NCBI RefSeq assembly: GCF_001625655.1
Contig: NZ_AUYB01000121.1
Span: 1-63,913 of the forward strand
Source: Pseudoalteromonas luteoviolacea DSM 6061
GTDB lineage: Bacteria > Pseudomonadota > Gammaproteobacteria > Enterobacterales > Alteromonadaceae
Direction: 5' to 3'
DNA: 63,913 bases
Position numbers and translations under genes: made by a program. Numbering within the stretch: position 1 is the stretch's first letter; every line of letters starts with the position of its first letter. Shown piece by piece: positions 16,586 to 25,694 of this stretch. The notes beneath the pieces were generated by a model, which did not search any database, had not been told where the DNA came from, and saw only the letters and a program-made list of their open reading frames with translations.

Positions 16586-17440
16586 ATGCACTCTAACGCT
16601 ATATTCATACTATATCGCGAGCACGAAATAGATCTCAATCAGCCCTACTATCAATCTCCTTCATTGCTGAGCGATGGGTTTATCCACGCGTGCACCGCCA
16701 GCCAAGTGCATGCTGTGTTTGAACGCTTTTATGCGATGGAAAAGCGTGTATGCCTAGCTGTCATCGACACTCGGTTAGTCGAGGCTCAGATAAAATATGA
16801 GACACCGAGTGAGTCGATAACCACAGGAGATAGTCTGTTTCCACATATTTATGGACAACTAAATACCAACGCAATTGTTGATACTTTAGAATATCAGCAC
16901 TTTTCTCATAAGGATTTGGCGGACCGATTGCTTGACGTTTTGGCGCACTATAGATTCGAAAGGCTTCCAGTTGAAGGTACTCTGTACAAAAGTACTTGGC
17001 GTTCAAACGCAGAATTAGCAAATGAAAAGCCTATCGGGACCGCAATGATAGGCATGTACTGCGACCAGCTTAAAAGTGTATCTTGTTTTCATCGTTTGAG
17101 TCATGATGAAATCTGGCATTTCTACTCTGGTGACCCCTTTCAACTATATCTACTGTATCCTGACGGAAAGACTGAAACGGTGGTAATGGGAACCGACTTT
17201 GCACAAGGGCAGAGGATACAGTGTCGTATCCCAGCAGGCGTGTGGCAAGCTGGTGAAGTATCAGCTGGCGGAGAGTATGCAATATTCGGATGTACAATGG
17301 CCCCGGGCTTTACTGGGGACTGCTTTGAAGCAGCAGACCATCATGCACTCAAAAATAGATACCCAAGTGTTTCTGATGTAATAGAGCGACTTGCAGTCAA
17401 CGAGGGGGATACCGCTATGCCCGATGGGTTTGCTAATTAA
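16586..17440 (+). CDS. Fusion of DUF952 and cupin_5 (DUF985) domains
   Basis: The protein has 284 residues. Residues about 1-105 match DUF952 (GFIHACTASQVHAVFERFY, LAVIDTRLVE, FPHIYGQLN). Residues about 120-280 match the DUF985/cupin_5 domain (VEGTLYKSTWRS, AMIGMYCDQ, HRLSHDEIWHFYSGDP, PAGVWQAGE, GCTMAPGF). Both domains are normally small stand-alone proteins. The cupin part belongs to a sugar-binding-like family of unknown reaction. The fusion implies that they act on the same small molecule. Confidence 0.85.
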   Translation: MHSNAIFILYREHEIDLNQPYYQSPSLLSDGFIHACTASQVHAVFERFYAMEKRVCLAVIDTRLVEAQIKYETPSESITTGDSLFPHIYGQLNTNAIVDTLEYQHFSHKDLADRLLDVLAHYRFERLPVEGTLYKSTWRSNAELANEKPIGTAMIGMYCDQLKSVSCFHRLSHDEIWHFYSGDPFQLYLLYPDGKTETVVMGTDFAQGQRIQCRIPAGVWQAGEVSAGGEYAIFGCTMAPGFTGDCFEAADHHALKNRYPSVSDVIERLAVNEGDTAMPDGFAN

Positions 17441-17555
17441 ACGCATATTGTTAATTCAAATACTTCAGGGGTAAAGTCATAAGAAATATCAGTGCCTATT
17501 TTGGCTATTTTTGTATTGCCCTCTATATTGAAATGATACTTGATTTATTGGGCAG

Positions 17556-18581
17556 TTGGCTTTGCACAAAATAGTCTTATTCGTGATTTTGGTGTTGTTC
17601 TCCTCTATGGCGCTTGCGTCAAAGTCCATTGAAGAGCAAATGGACTTGCTAAAAGAAGCACAGGATTATTTATCAGTAAAGCCTTCTCAAACTTTGCAGA
17701 TACTTGAGTCTATGACAGCCAAAGAGTCGCTTCCGACAGCGTTGAAGATTCGTTGGCATATTATTCGAGTAAGAGCATCTGTCACAACCAATCAGTTAGA
17801 TATAGTTGAGCAGTCCTTAGATCGACTGTTTACCTATGATAGTCACCCTTATTTTAATGAACGGCTAACGACGATTTTAAGTGCGTTGGGCATCTGGTTA
17901 AGACGCAAAGGGCATTTGCGAGAAGCTGACATTAGTCTGGTTTGTGCGCTTAAATATACCGATGATGAGCGAAAACGTATGTTGCTGATCAATAGCAGAG
18001 CGCTGGTGGCCAGACACATGGGCAAGCATACAAAAGCAAGGGAACTATACAAACAAGCTGAAACAATCGCTAAGGCCCTAAATGCGCGTTCAACCATGGC
18101 TACTATCAACAACAACCTAGGTGCAATAGCACTCGATCTAGGTGACTACACACTTGCAGAAGCACAGTTTAGGTTGGCACTTGCTGGCTATCAAGAAGTG
18201 GCAAAACGCTCTGGTCATATTACTGCGGGTTTGAATCTACTCTTGGTTTTCGTGATCAATGGAGAGGTAACCAATTATCAAAGGTTGTATGGTCCTGTTG
18301 CTGCGTTGACCGAGGCTTTTCCCAACCAGTCAAAAAAAGCGCTACTAGCTTGGACATTTGCGGCCTACGAAGCAAAGCAGGGTAAAGCTTTGTCCAGCAG
18401 TGATAAAGCGCAACTCAAATTAACCTATGAACAACTTGAAAGTGGCAAAGTGAAAAGCTTGGTAGACATTCATTTGGCTCCAATCGTGGGTATTGAGCCA
18501 CCAAAATCTATCCAACAACAAACCACTGAGGTGTTTCAAAGAGCATGGTTTGGTAAAGTATCGCAATGTAATTGGCAATAA
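17556..18581 (+). CDS. Exported TPR-repeat protein
   Basis: The protein has 341 residues with a signal peptide (cleavage after ALA near residue 21). The start is TTG at 17556 or 17562; no ATG or ribosome site is better. Several helix pairs of TPR type are visible between residues about 120 and 230, for example ARELYKQAETIAKAL and YTLAEAQFRLALAGYQE. It probably serves as a periplasmic binding scaffold. No family name or partner can be assigned. Confidence 0.7.
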   Translation: MALHKIVLFVILVLFSSMALASKSIEEQMDLLKEAQDYLSVKPSQTLQILESMTAKESLPTALKIRWHIIRVRASVTTNQLDIVEQSLDRLFTYDSHPYFNERLTTILSALGIWLRRKGHLREADISLVCALKYTDDERKRMLLINSRALVARHMGKHTKARELYKQAETIAKALNARSTMATINNNLGAIALDLGDYTLAEAQFRLALAGYQEVAKRSGHITAGLNLLLVFVINGEVTNYQRLYGPVAALTEAFPNQSKKALLAWTFAAYEAKQGKALSSSDKAQLKLTYEQLESGKVKSLVDIHLAPIVGIEPPKSIQQQTTEVFQRAWFGKVSQCNWQ

Positions 18582-18640
18582 TGACAACAGCCAACTCACA
18601 TCATTAAAATTGCGTATCTAGTTATTGTAGGTAAAGATTT

Positions 18641-19192
18641 ATGTCAGAAATAGTGATATGTGCGCATCAGTCAAGTTGGGCTAAAGAGTTTGAGCAGATA
18701 CAAAAACAGCTGAAGTATGTGTTGGGTACACATGCATTACAGATTGACCACATTGGCTCAACTGCGGTTGCGGACCTAGCAGCCAAGGATATTATTGATA
18801 TACAAGTGAGTGTAAAGGACCTTGACAATTTAGAGGTCATTGAACGCTTGGTTGACGCTGATTACATCTACAGAGACGATGTAAAGTGGGACAATCTAGT
18901 AGGGTATGAGGCTGAAGACGAGCATCTACGTAAACACTATTTTAGGGAGCCCACTGGCAGTCGCGTGACACATATTCATATTCGCGAGGTTGGCCGAGTG
19001 AATCAAATATACCCTTTGTTATTTAGAGATTTACTACGTGAAAACAAACATATAAGAATGGCGTATGGCAAGATAAAAACAGAATTAGCGCATCGTTTTA
19101 AAGATGATGTGGAAGCTTACTATGCAATAAAAGATCCCTATATGGATACGTTGTTTCATGCTGCAACTTTGCTACAAAAAGCGCAACGCTAG
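18641..19192 (+). CDS. GrpB/UPF0157 family protein (nucleotidyltransferase-like)
   Basis: The protein has 183 residues. The family pattern is clear: DHIGSTAVADLAAKDIIDIQVSV is the nucleotidyltransferase-fold G-S motif with the D-x-D-like region, followed by FREPTGSRVTHIHI and LLFRDLLREN. Family members are thought to be minimal nucleotidyltransferases; their substrate is not known. The gene has no obvious operon partner. Confidence 0.9.
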   Translation: MSEIVICAHQSSWAKEFEQIQKQLKYVLGTHALQIDHIGSTAVADLAAKDIIDIQVSVKDLDNLEVIERLVDADYIYRDDVKWDNLVGYEAEDEHLRKHYFREPTGSRVTHIHIREVGRVNQIYPLLFRDLLRENKHIRMAYGKIKTELAHRFKDDVEAYYAIKDPYMDTLFHAATLLQKAQR

Positions 19193-19279
19193 AAAAGACT
19201 CATATAAATACATTCATGCTTGACTAAGCTCGTCCGTTACGTCAAAAATAGAGAGAAGCGCTCAAAATTAGGAACAAAA

Positions 19280-19774
19280 ATGGACATTGAAACTGATTGG
19301 CCGCAAATTAAACAGCTATTTAAACAAGCTTTTCGCTCTTCATTTCATTATTCAATTGCGAGTATTTCTGAACAGGGGGAGCCTCATTTAACTCCAATTG
19401 GCTCGGTAATATTGGGTAATGTAGGGCAAGGATACTATTTTGAAAAATTTACTCAACAGCTTCCGCGCAATCTAAAAGAACATGAGAGAATTTGTGTTCT
19501 AGCAGTCAATTCAAGTCCTTGGTATTGGATAAAATCGTTATGTCGAGGTGAGTTTGGTACTTATCCAGCCATTCGACTCTACGGCACTGCGGGAGTACTT
19601 AGAAAAGCCACTGAAACCGAAAAAGCACGTTGGCATAAAAGAGTCCGACGTCTGCGCTTCACTCGGGGTTACAAATTGTTGTGGCAAAATATGGAAATGA
19701 TTCGAGAGTTGCATTTTGATAGGGTTGAACCCATTCGGGTTGGGCGTATGACTCAAACTCTTTCTCGTAGTTAG
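19280..19774 (+). CDS. Pyridoxamine 5'-phosphate oxidase-like protein
   Basis: The protein has 164 residues from the ATG at 19280. An upstream start at 19220 would add a basic stretch that is not part of the fold. The region YSIASISEQGEPHLTPIGSVILG and QGYYFEKFTQQLPRNLKEH matches the split-barrel FMN-binding family. It could bind FMN or F420, or haem. A terminator shared with the convergent DUF998 gene follows. Confidence 0.8.
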   Translation: MDIETDWPQIKQLFKQAFRSSFHYSIASISEQGEPHLTPIGSVILGNVGQGYYFEKFTQQLPRNLKEHERICVLAVNSSPWYWIKSLCRGEFGTYPAIRLYGTAGVLRKATETEKARWHKRVRRLRFTRGYKLLWQNMEMIRELHFDRVEPIRVGRMTQTLSRS

Positions 19775-19784
19775 TACTGTTTAC

Positions 19785-19806
19785 AAGTGGGCGAAAAGGC
19801 CCACTT
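19785..19806. terminator. Bidirectional terminator
   Basis: AAGTGGGC and GCCCACTT pair perfectly around GAAAAG, between two convergent genes, with T- and A-rich flanks that suit either direction. Confidence 0.75.
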
Positions 19807-19816
19807 AATTTAATTA

Positions 19817-20458
19817 TTAAGCATTCCACAGTAATAGTGAAAGCCCAGCCAACCATAATAACTTAGCCCAATATGAGAGGCGTTGATATCGACCTACATG
19901 CTTTTGCAGCTTTACTGCTTGAGCCATTTTTACCAAGTAGTAGACAGCCACAATGACACTAACTAATGAAAAAGCTCGAAATGCGGCTGGTAATGAACTA
20001 AACGCGACTAAAATGGGTGCGATTAAAAGCGATAGCAGCATGATGAAACCGGCCCAAGAATGGATTTGGCAAGAGAGTGAAGGGGAGCGAGTGTAGGGGT
20101 CTTTATCCATTGGAAACATCCCTGCGACCCATGTTCCTATACCGTGAAGTATGACGAGCCACCCTGTTGTTGCCAGCAAGACGCTGCTATCTGAGTGCTG
20201 AAATATTGCCCAACCAAACAAGCAAAACAGGGCTCCTAGCGGATAGTTATTGATCATAGGGGAGAGTTTTTGCGTCGGGCTACCTACTGCACCGAGTTCA
20301 CTACAAAACTGCTCATTATGATTGTAATTGGGGTAGAATTTTGCGGCTACAATTACCCCAACGGTGATCCAGATAAAGGCGATTAACCCACTTAAAATGC
20401 TAATACTTTCAAACAATTCCCTGCTCCTTTGACGACTTGGTGATGGTTTTACAACCAT
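19817..20458 (-). CDS. DUF998 family membrane protein
   Basis: The protein has 213 residues with six hydrophobic segments. DUF998 signs are the NYPLGALFCLFGWAIF segment after the first loop and GMFPMDKDP in the middle loop, followed by QIHSWAGFIMLL. The biochemical role of the family is unknown. Confidence 0.82.
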   Translation of the reverse strand: MVVKPSPSRQRSRELFESISILSGLIAFIWITVGVIVAAKFYPNYNHNEQFCSELGAVGSPTQKLSPMINNYPLGALFCLFGWAIFQHSDSSVLLATTGWLVILHGIGTWVAGMFPMDKDPYTRSPSLSCQIHSWAGFIMLLSLLIAPILVAFSSLPAAFRAFSLVSVIVAVYYLVKMAQAVKLQKHVGRYQRLSYWAKLLWLAGLSLLLWNA

Positions 20459-20535
20459 CCTAATCTTACCGTAAATCGCTGGAACTTTGAACTTGTCGGT
20501 TGTTGGTCGAAGCTATGAATTGTGTCTTCTCATGG

Positions 20536-21333
20536 CTAAAGAGTCAGCTTGCTAAGTGATTGATACATTTCTTCGAATGTTTCTTTTTGCTCTGGGAATT
20601 TTTCCATACCTTGTTTAAATGTCGCTAAAGCATTTTCTAGATCTTCTAAATTAATATAGCTCATTCCCTTGTAATACAGTGCGGTTGTGCCTTTTGGGTA
20701 AACTTCTAACGAACGATCGAAGTACTTTATGGCTTTTTCGAACTCTCCCATATCCATATATGCAAAGCCTATTTTATCGATGGCTTCATAATATAGCGGA
20801 AAGACGCTGATGGCTTGTTCATACGCGGCGATTGCCTGCTGATATTGAGCTGCCTGACTTAAAGCATACCCCTTTGTATAGAGGGTATTCGCTCTGAATA
20901 TAAGATCATCAACTTTTTGATTGGTGACTTCAGCATATTTTTTAAAATCGTTGTTTTTGAGATATTTGATATATGATTTTAGCTCTGATTTTTGAGGTGT
21001 TGTATTGCCAATATAGAACCATTTAGAAGAGAACAAAGTCTGTGAAACGGGCGTATGGTAAGTTAAAATCGGCTGGGTACGCAGGGCATGTAGTGTCGGT
21101 TTAGACTCGCTCAGTTGATAAATTAAGACATGTACAGTGGTTTGAGTTTGTGCCTCAGTTTGAATATCGAGTATTTTTATCGTTTGCCAAGCCTCCCCAT
21201 CCTGAAATGAAAAGATATCTCCAATATGAAGACGGTGTACTTGCGGGGAATATGCAGCACTGGCTTGCGTTTTAAATGTAGTGACAGTTAAAACAGAAAA
21301 TAATAAGAAAAAGGTGATTAAGAGAAAACGCAT
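20536..21333 (-). CDS. Exported TPR protein
   Basis: The protein has 265 residues with a signal peptide (residues 1-25). Residues about 30-125 form a beta-rich N-terminal domain of unknown type. From about residue 150 three TPR units follow: ANTLYTKGYALSQAAQYQQAIAAYEQ, YYEAIDKIGFAYMDMGEFEKAIKYFDR and TTALYYKGMSYINLEDLENALATFKQ each show the W/L-G-Y-A-F-A-P pattern. It is probably a periplasmic scaffold. No partner is seen. Confidence 0.78.
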   Translation of the reverse strand: MRFLLITFFLLFSVLTVTTFKTQASAAYSPQVHRLHIGDIFSFQDGEAWQTIKILDIQTEAQTQTTVHVLIYQLSESKPTLHALRTQPILTYHTPVSQTLFSSKWFYIGNTTPQKSELKSYIKYLKNNDFKKYAEVTNQKVDDLIFRANTLYTKGYALSQAAQYQQAIAAYEQAISVFPLYYEAIDKIGFAYMDMGEFEKAIKYFDRSLEVYPKGTTALYYKGMSYINLEDLENALATFKQGMEKFPEQKETFEEMYQSLSKLTL

Positions 21334-21581
21334 CTTGTAAGAAGTTCTACTTTTGTATTACTTTGGTGTAAGTGAATACTGACTAATTTGTCATTTATAA
21401 AGGCTGCGGATTCTCTCAAATACACACCGGCTTGTCATTAAAATTATTTCATTTAGCGGAATAATTCGTGAGTAATGAGAATATTCATATTCGTACTCAA
21501 AAAATGTAATCAAATATAATTAAATAAGATGATTGAGCAAAGCTACTCTCTACAGATAGCAACCCATTTAAAGGTCAAAGC

Positions 21582-22214
21582 TTACTGGTTTGATTTAACT
21601 GGCTCTACAAGTTTGGAGGTGTCGATTTCAACCACAAAGAGCATTGAGACTAAAAATGCACAGGTAATTGAACGAAATGCGTACGCCAATATCTCATAGC
21701 TATCATATATCAATGTGAGCTTGGTTAGGGAACCAAAAAACTCTCCTTTAAAACCTAAATCAACAGCATTTCTGAGTACATTTTCTAAAAACATAAGTCC
21801 CATCAAAATACTTGATAAAAATAGAGATAAAGCAATCAGTCCCTCGGCATAGGTTGGAGCCACACCTCGGTATCGATGAAAAAGCAGCTTGAGCAAGCGT
21901 ATTCGCATAAGGAGCAGTAAGCAGGTAATTGCAAATAAAATCAGCTGTACGCCGTAGACAATAGAGCCCAGCCAGATCATAGGTAACGTTTCTGATTCGA
22001 GAGGGATAAGATAGCTAAAAGCAAAAAACTCCACCAATGACATTGCCAAAACCAGCGCTGTTATTGATACGACATTGATATTATCTTTTTTGAAGAACAA
22101 CACACAGCAACAAGAGGTGATAGTGGCAAATGACATAAACATCCAGTCATAGGTGTACATAAAAATTAGGGTGAGCACCAAACAAGTCGCGCAAGCAATA
22201 CGTAGTATGCTCAT
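21582..22214 (-). CDS. Polytopic membrane protein, third gene of a peptide operon
   Basis: The protein has 210 residues with about six membrane helices, and I do not recognise its family. A basic loop RIRLLKLLFHRYRG separates the two halves. The gene starts 15 bases after the stop of the 41-residue peptide, which suggests co-transcription with that peptide and the XRE regulator upstream. It could be an exporter, receptor or immunity-like protein for the peptide. Confidence 0.65.
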   Translation of the reverse strand: MSILRIACATCLVLTLIFMYTYDWMFMSFATITSCCCVLFFKKDNINVVSITALVLAMSLVEFFAFSYLIPLESETLPMIWLGSIVYGVQLILFAITCLLLLMRIRLLKLLFHRYRGVAPTYAEGLIALSLFLSSILMGLMFLENVLRNAVDLGFKGEFFGSLTKLTLIYDSYEILAYAFRSITCAFLVSMLFVVEIDTSKLVEPVKSNQ

Positions 22215-22229
22215 AACAAATTAACTCTA

Positions 22230-22355
22230 CTAACCCTTGGAGTCAGGGAGGGGAGGTTGACGAGGTTTAGACGTTGGTCGTTTAGTTTTGTAGCCTGCTG
22301 ACACTTGCTGGCAGATGTTTTTTGACAGCACAGTCATCTTTAATGAGCGATCCAT
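22230..22355 (-). CDS. 41-residue peptide between an XRE regulator and a membrane protein
   Basis: This frame is too short for most gene finders. Its start is the best in the region: AAGGAG lies 6 bases before the ATG at 22355. The peptide has an N-terminal helix-prone part (MDRSLKMTVLSKNICQQV) and a basic, Pro-rich tail that contains KRPTSKPRQPPLP and ends DSKG. It has no signal peptide. The single Cys is at residue 15. Tight packing with the next gene supports translation. It may be a signal, toxin or modified peptide, but no modifying enzyme is seen nearby. Confidence 0.55.
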   Translation of the reverse strand: MDRSLKMTVLSKNICQQVSAGYKTKRPTSKPRQPPLPDSKG

Positions 22356-22425
22356 AAGTTACTCCTTGTACTTGCATTAGTTGTTGACTTCTTGGGTTTG
22401 AAATACCCAAAACTCTGTACACGTA

Positions 22426-22725
22426 CTATTTTTGGTGCTTGAGTTTATTTACCTTGCGATATCGGTGTAGGTTATTTTCAATCACAATGGTGCGCAATGT
22501 TTGCAACTGCTCTTCTATTGCGCTGAGGTCAAAGCGACATGCTAGAGACCATTTTAAATAGTCTTTGTATTTAATATCACTGACGCCATTTTCATAATTG
22601 ATTATTGTTGCCTCACTGGTACCCAGTACTTTTGCCATTTCCTTCTGAGTCTTGTTTGCAGCAAGTCGCATCACTTTCAAATCACTTAAGTTTTGCTCAT
22701 CATGTTGCCTAACAATTTTATTCAA
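22426..22725 (-). CDS. XRE-family helix-turn-helix regulator
   Basis: The protein has 99 residues. The start is TTG at 22725 behind GGGAAAG. Residues about 14-70 form a Cro/CI-type HTH: LKVMRLAANKTQKEMAKVLGTSEATIINYENGVSDI, with the second recognition helix SEATIINYE. A short helical C-terminus may dimerise. It is the first gene of the operon with the 41-residue peptide and the membrane protein, and likely controls them. Confidence 0.8.
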   Translation of the reverse strand: MNKIVRQHDEQNLSDLKVMRLAANKTQKEMAKVLGTSEATIINYENGVSDIKYKDYLKWSLACRFDLSAIEEQLQTLRTIVIENNLHRYRKVNKLKHQK

Positions 22726-22835
22726 TGTCTTTCCCTAAAAGTCAAAATGTTTACTAATCTAAAGATTTTTTGATGTTTAAGCATTTATTATAAAAATATT
22801 AACGCATGTAAATACTATATATGGAGGGAGATTAA

Positions 22836-23333
22836 ATGACAAGGATTGAACATGATATAAAGCTGACAATTAAGTTTAAGCTAAACATCGAGCAGCGCTT
22901 GCAAAATCAAGTAGAATCACACTTTGTATCTATGCCAGCTTCTGTTGGCTACCCAGTCTTAAAGTATCAAACTCTTTATAATAAGCGCCCTCCGGTATGG
23001 GTTATTTATGCGCAAATTGGAGAGTATGAAATTCGCCGGATTAATGAGTTATCTCAGCAGGTACATCCCACACTTTGTGCTTGGGCGATGAATAAGATCC
23101 ATGAGCACGGCGTTGTATTGGTATGCATTGCGCTTAAGGGAATAGGAAACAAATGTAATAGTGGTTTTTTGATGAGTTGGAATGAACTGCTTTATGGCAT
23201 TGAGGTTAATGAAGCCCAAAGCCGTGTCCAGTCTGATTTTGGTGTTGCTGATCAATTGATAGATGCGCTTAATGGCGTTGACTCTTCGATTAAAGCTCTG
23301 GTTAAGTCTGCCGCCTTGGACCCGTTGTCTTAA
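22836..23333 (+). CDS. Hypothetical protein, first of an unknown trio
   Basis: The protein has 165 residues, soluble, with no recognised family. The ATG at 22836 has a GGAGGGAG ribosome site. It is divergent from the XRE gene across 110 AT-rich bases, where regulators could act on both. It has two predicted alpha/beta parts, with a segment HGVVLVCIALKGIGNKCNSG in the middle. A gap of 97 bases leads to the RHH-like gene. Confidence 0.65.
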   Translation: MTRIEHDIKLTIKFKLNIEQRLQNQVESHFVSMPASVGYPVLKYQTLYNKRPPVWVIYAQIGEYEIRRINELSQQVHPTLCAWAMNKIHEHGVVLVCIALKGIGNKCNSGFLMSWNELLYGIEVNEAQSRVQSDFGVADQLIDALNGVDSSIKALVKSAALDPLS

Positions 23334-23430
23334 TTTGTTCAAAATTCGTCATCAATCTAGTACTTTCAATTGCACGTCCCATAAATCTCCATTACAATTG
23401 GATAAAACTTGGATATTTTTTGGAGATGGT

Positions 23431-23673
23431 ATGGCGGATGCAAAGAAAACAGAGGTGAGATTTTCGGTTGATGCGGATTATTTAGCAGCACTACAAAGTC
23501 GTTTAGGGTTAAAAAAATCCAGTGACTTAACGAAAGTAGCCTTAACTTTGTTGGATTGGGCTTCGGATGAAGTAATACATGATAGAACAATTTTGTCTGC
23601 CAACAAGCAAGGCAAAGATATACACAGACTTGTCATGCCTGAGCTCAATAACATCTCCAAACCAAATATTTAA
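23431..23673 (+). CDS. Small ribbon-helix-helix-like protein
   Basis: The protein has 80 residues from the ATG at 23431, which has GGAGA before it. Longer in-frame starts reach back into the upstream gene and are unlikely. The N-terminus KKTEVRFSVDADYLAALQSRLGLKKSSDLTKVALTLLDWA has the strand-helix-helix form of RHH DNA-binding proteins. It may regulate its own operon, or serve as an antitoxin-like partner, although no toxin is evident. Confidence 0.65.
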   Translation: MADAKKTEVRFSVDADYLAALQSRLGLKKSSDLTKVALTLLDWASDEVIHDRTILSANKQGKDIHRLVMPELNNISKPNI

Positions 23674-23717
23674 AAAATACCATTTCACAATAACAATAGG
23701 AAAAAGAGTAGAACACC

Positions 23718-24158
23718 ATGTCGTTGCGTGCACAGGACAGCACACCTACAGAAGCAATGCAAAGCGCAGCCAGTGAGCCTTGGCAAGATATAGACTTGGC
23801 ATCAGCACTTGATGCAACACCACAAGAAGCACCAGTTTCAGAGCCTTTAACAGGTAAGGAAAAAGCTGGCGTAAATCTGACTTGGGGCATTATTTGCATT
23901 TTAATCGGCTTTTTGTTGGTCATATTGGGAATTTTCATCTGGGGTGAATACCAATTCTTTATGTCGATGCAGGAAGTTAAATTGGCGAGTTTTGATGCAG
24001 ACAAGACGGTCAACCTGTTTTCTGAGATTGCTCAGCAACGCAGTGAGTTTAGAGCATTTTGGTTTGATACCTTGCAGCTAATATTGCTCAATGTGCTGTT
24101 TCCAACTTTGACAGCTTTACTGGGGTACGTATTTGGTACCAGTAGAAATGTAAGTTAA
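23718..24158 (+). CDS. Hypothetical membrane protein, third of the trio
   Basis: The protein has 146 residues. Residues 1-50 are a soluble, acidic and flexible region, then two membrane helices (about 56-76 and 118-140) enclose a loop of about 40 residues. It starts 44 bases after the RHH-like gene. I do not recognise the family. Confidence 0.6.
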   Translation: MSLRAQDSTPTEAMQSAASEPWQDIDLASALDATPQEAPVSEPLTGKEKAGVNLTWGIICILIGFLLVILGIFIWGEYQFFMSMQEVKLASFDADKTVNLFSEIAQQRSEFRAFWFDTLQLILLNVLFPTLTALLGYVFGTSRNVS

Positions 24159-24707
24159 AGCTAAGTTGATCTGGTCATATCTGACATTTAGCACTTAGTT
24201 CTTGTCAGTCATATAATGGGGAGGGTTACACATCTTCTCCATCAAAACGGTAATTTTTAATCCCATTCAAAAATTGTCACCAATATAAGCCATTATTCTG
24301 ATTGTATAATTGCGTTTTTGTCAGCTTTTTAATTTATTCCACAATTAATCTTAATTTGACATAAATTCGTCTTGAAGCAGTTGAAATTATATGATGTTAT
24401 AATGTATCAATTATATTGTATTAAATATAAAATCGATCAGTGTCTGACTCCAAAGTTGCAGTGTGATGAATAATATACACGTAAATATTTACCAATAAAG
24501 CACAGGAAGGGGTGTCATTCATATGGGTAATTATTGTACACTTTGTGTAAATGAAAATTATTATCATTGGCATGAGTGTTGTGATATAGTATCGCATGTA
24601 GTGGTTCTAGGTAATATAAATAATCTCGCGGGCCTTTTTTAAAGGTGAGGAGGTGTTAATTACAGAAATGTCAGGGTGATACGGCGAAGGATAGATAAGG
24701 TTTAAAA
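24159..24707. promoter_or_regulatory. Regulatory region upstream of the siderophore regulator
   Basis: About 550 bases of AT-rich sequence with no gene. Its last third holds the Fur box (24550-24568). The AraC gene starts at 24708 after an AAGGTT site. Nothing else I can name is present. Confidence 0.6.
24550..24568 (+). promoter_or_regulatory. Fur box
   Basis: The 19 bases AATGAAAATTATTATCATT contain the 7-1-7 core TGAAAAT-T-ATTATCA, which differs from the classical TGATAAT-N-ATTATCA at one position. It lies about 140 bases before the AraC-type regulator gene, so iron via Fur should repress the regulator and thereby the siderophore genes. Confidence 0.85.
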
Positions 24708-25619
24708 ATGACTTTTTGCAGTGACATTGAAATAAACACAGCGGATAAACAGCAGCAAATCGACAGCTCGGTTGGGCATAACTTTGTACAGTTGATGCCA
24801 GGTCTTTCTGTTAGCTTATCTACAGCGCGAGAAATGGGTGCAGCCGATACCAAGCATGTATTTCCTGGTGATGATCAGTACATTCATTTAAACAGTGTCC
24901 TGTCAGGGAAATTTGAAGCCACAGTCGGTAATAAGCTTTTGCAATGTGGGTGCGGCGATTTCAATATTGGTTTTTCTGGTGGTGAGAATTTTTGCGCATA
25001 TCACAGTAATGATTTTAGTAACTTAGAAATTATGATCAAACCAGAAGTACTAACTGAGCTTGCAGGTGAGGAACTAAGCGGCATTGACCTTGGCAAGAGC
25101 ATGTCATTCTTTGTGAAGCAAAGCGGTCCTAGCCGCAAGGTTAGCGCATGCGCAAGCCGCATTTATAAATTAATTAAAGAGCAAGAAGCCAAACCACTTT
25201 TATTACACTCTGCGACTCTGGATTACTTATATTGGCATCTAACGGCCCTAAAATCAGTTGATTCCGGCAACCAAATTCCGCTGAGAGAAAAAAAGCAACT
25301 TATCGCAGCAAGAGATTTTTTGCTGTCTGATCTCAGCAACCCACCGACAATATCAGATGTAGCTAAAGCGGTGGGGTTAAATCAGTGTAAGCTGAAAAAA
25401 GGGTTCAAGGCGCTATTTAACAATACAGTTTATGGTTGTTTTCAAGAAGAACGAATGCACAAAGCAATGAATTTATTAAAAGACAATAATGTCACTGAAA
25501 CAGCCATTTCTCTCGGTTATAGCAATGTGAGCCATTTTAGTGTGGCATTTAGAAAGCAGTTTGGTGTGTTGCCAAAAGAGGCTCGGTTAAATTTGGCGCC
25601 CACCATCGTTGGCAATTAA
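24708..25619 (+). CDS. AraC-family siderophore regulator (PchR/YbtA-like)
   Basis: The protein has 303 residues. The N-terminal part (about 1-200) is a cupin-like sensor of the PchR/YbtA type, and the C-terminal part (about 210-300) has the two AraC helix-turn-helix units: PPTISDVAKAVGLNQCKLKKGFKALF and TETAISLGYSNVSHFSVAFRKQFGVLPKEAR. PchR and YbtA activate pyochelin and yersiniabactin genes when the ferric siderophore is bound. The gene lies at the end of the cluster, convergent with it, under a Fur box. Confidence 0.9.
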   Translation: MTFCSDIEINTADKQQQIDSSVGHNFVQLMPGLSVSLSTAREMGAADTKHVFPGDDQYIHLNSVLSGKFEATVGNKLLQCGCGDFNIGFSGGENFCAYHSNDFSNLEIMIKPEVLTELAGEELSGIDLGKSMSFFVKQSGPSRKVSACASRIYKLIKEQEAKPLLLHSATLDYLYWHLTALKSVDSGNQIPLREKKQLIAARDFLLSDLSNPPTISDVAKAVGLNQCKLKKGFKALFNNTVYGCFQEERMHKAMNLLKDNNVTETAISLGYSNVSHFSVAFRKQFGVLPKEARLNLAPTIVGN

Positions 25620-25694
25620 ATTCATCCTCCTCACATCTAAGCCATGCCAGCGGGGTTGACCCGCAACGCATGACTCATTATTACGACTTTGTAT

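Noticed and set aside
25630..25690. Short hairpin AGCGGGGTTGACCCGC between the convergent regulator and reductase genes
   Set aside because: The stem is only five base pairs and no T run follows, so I did not call it a terminator.
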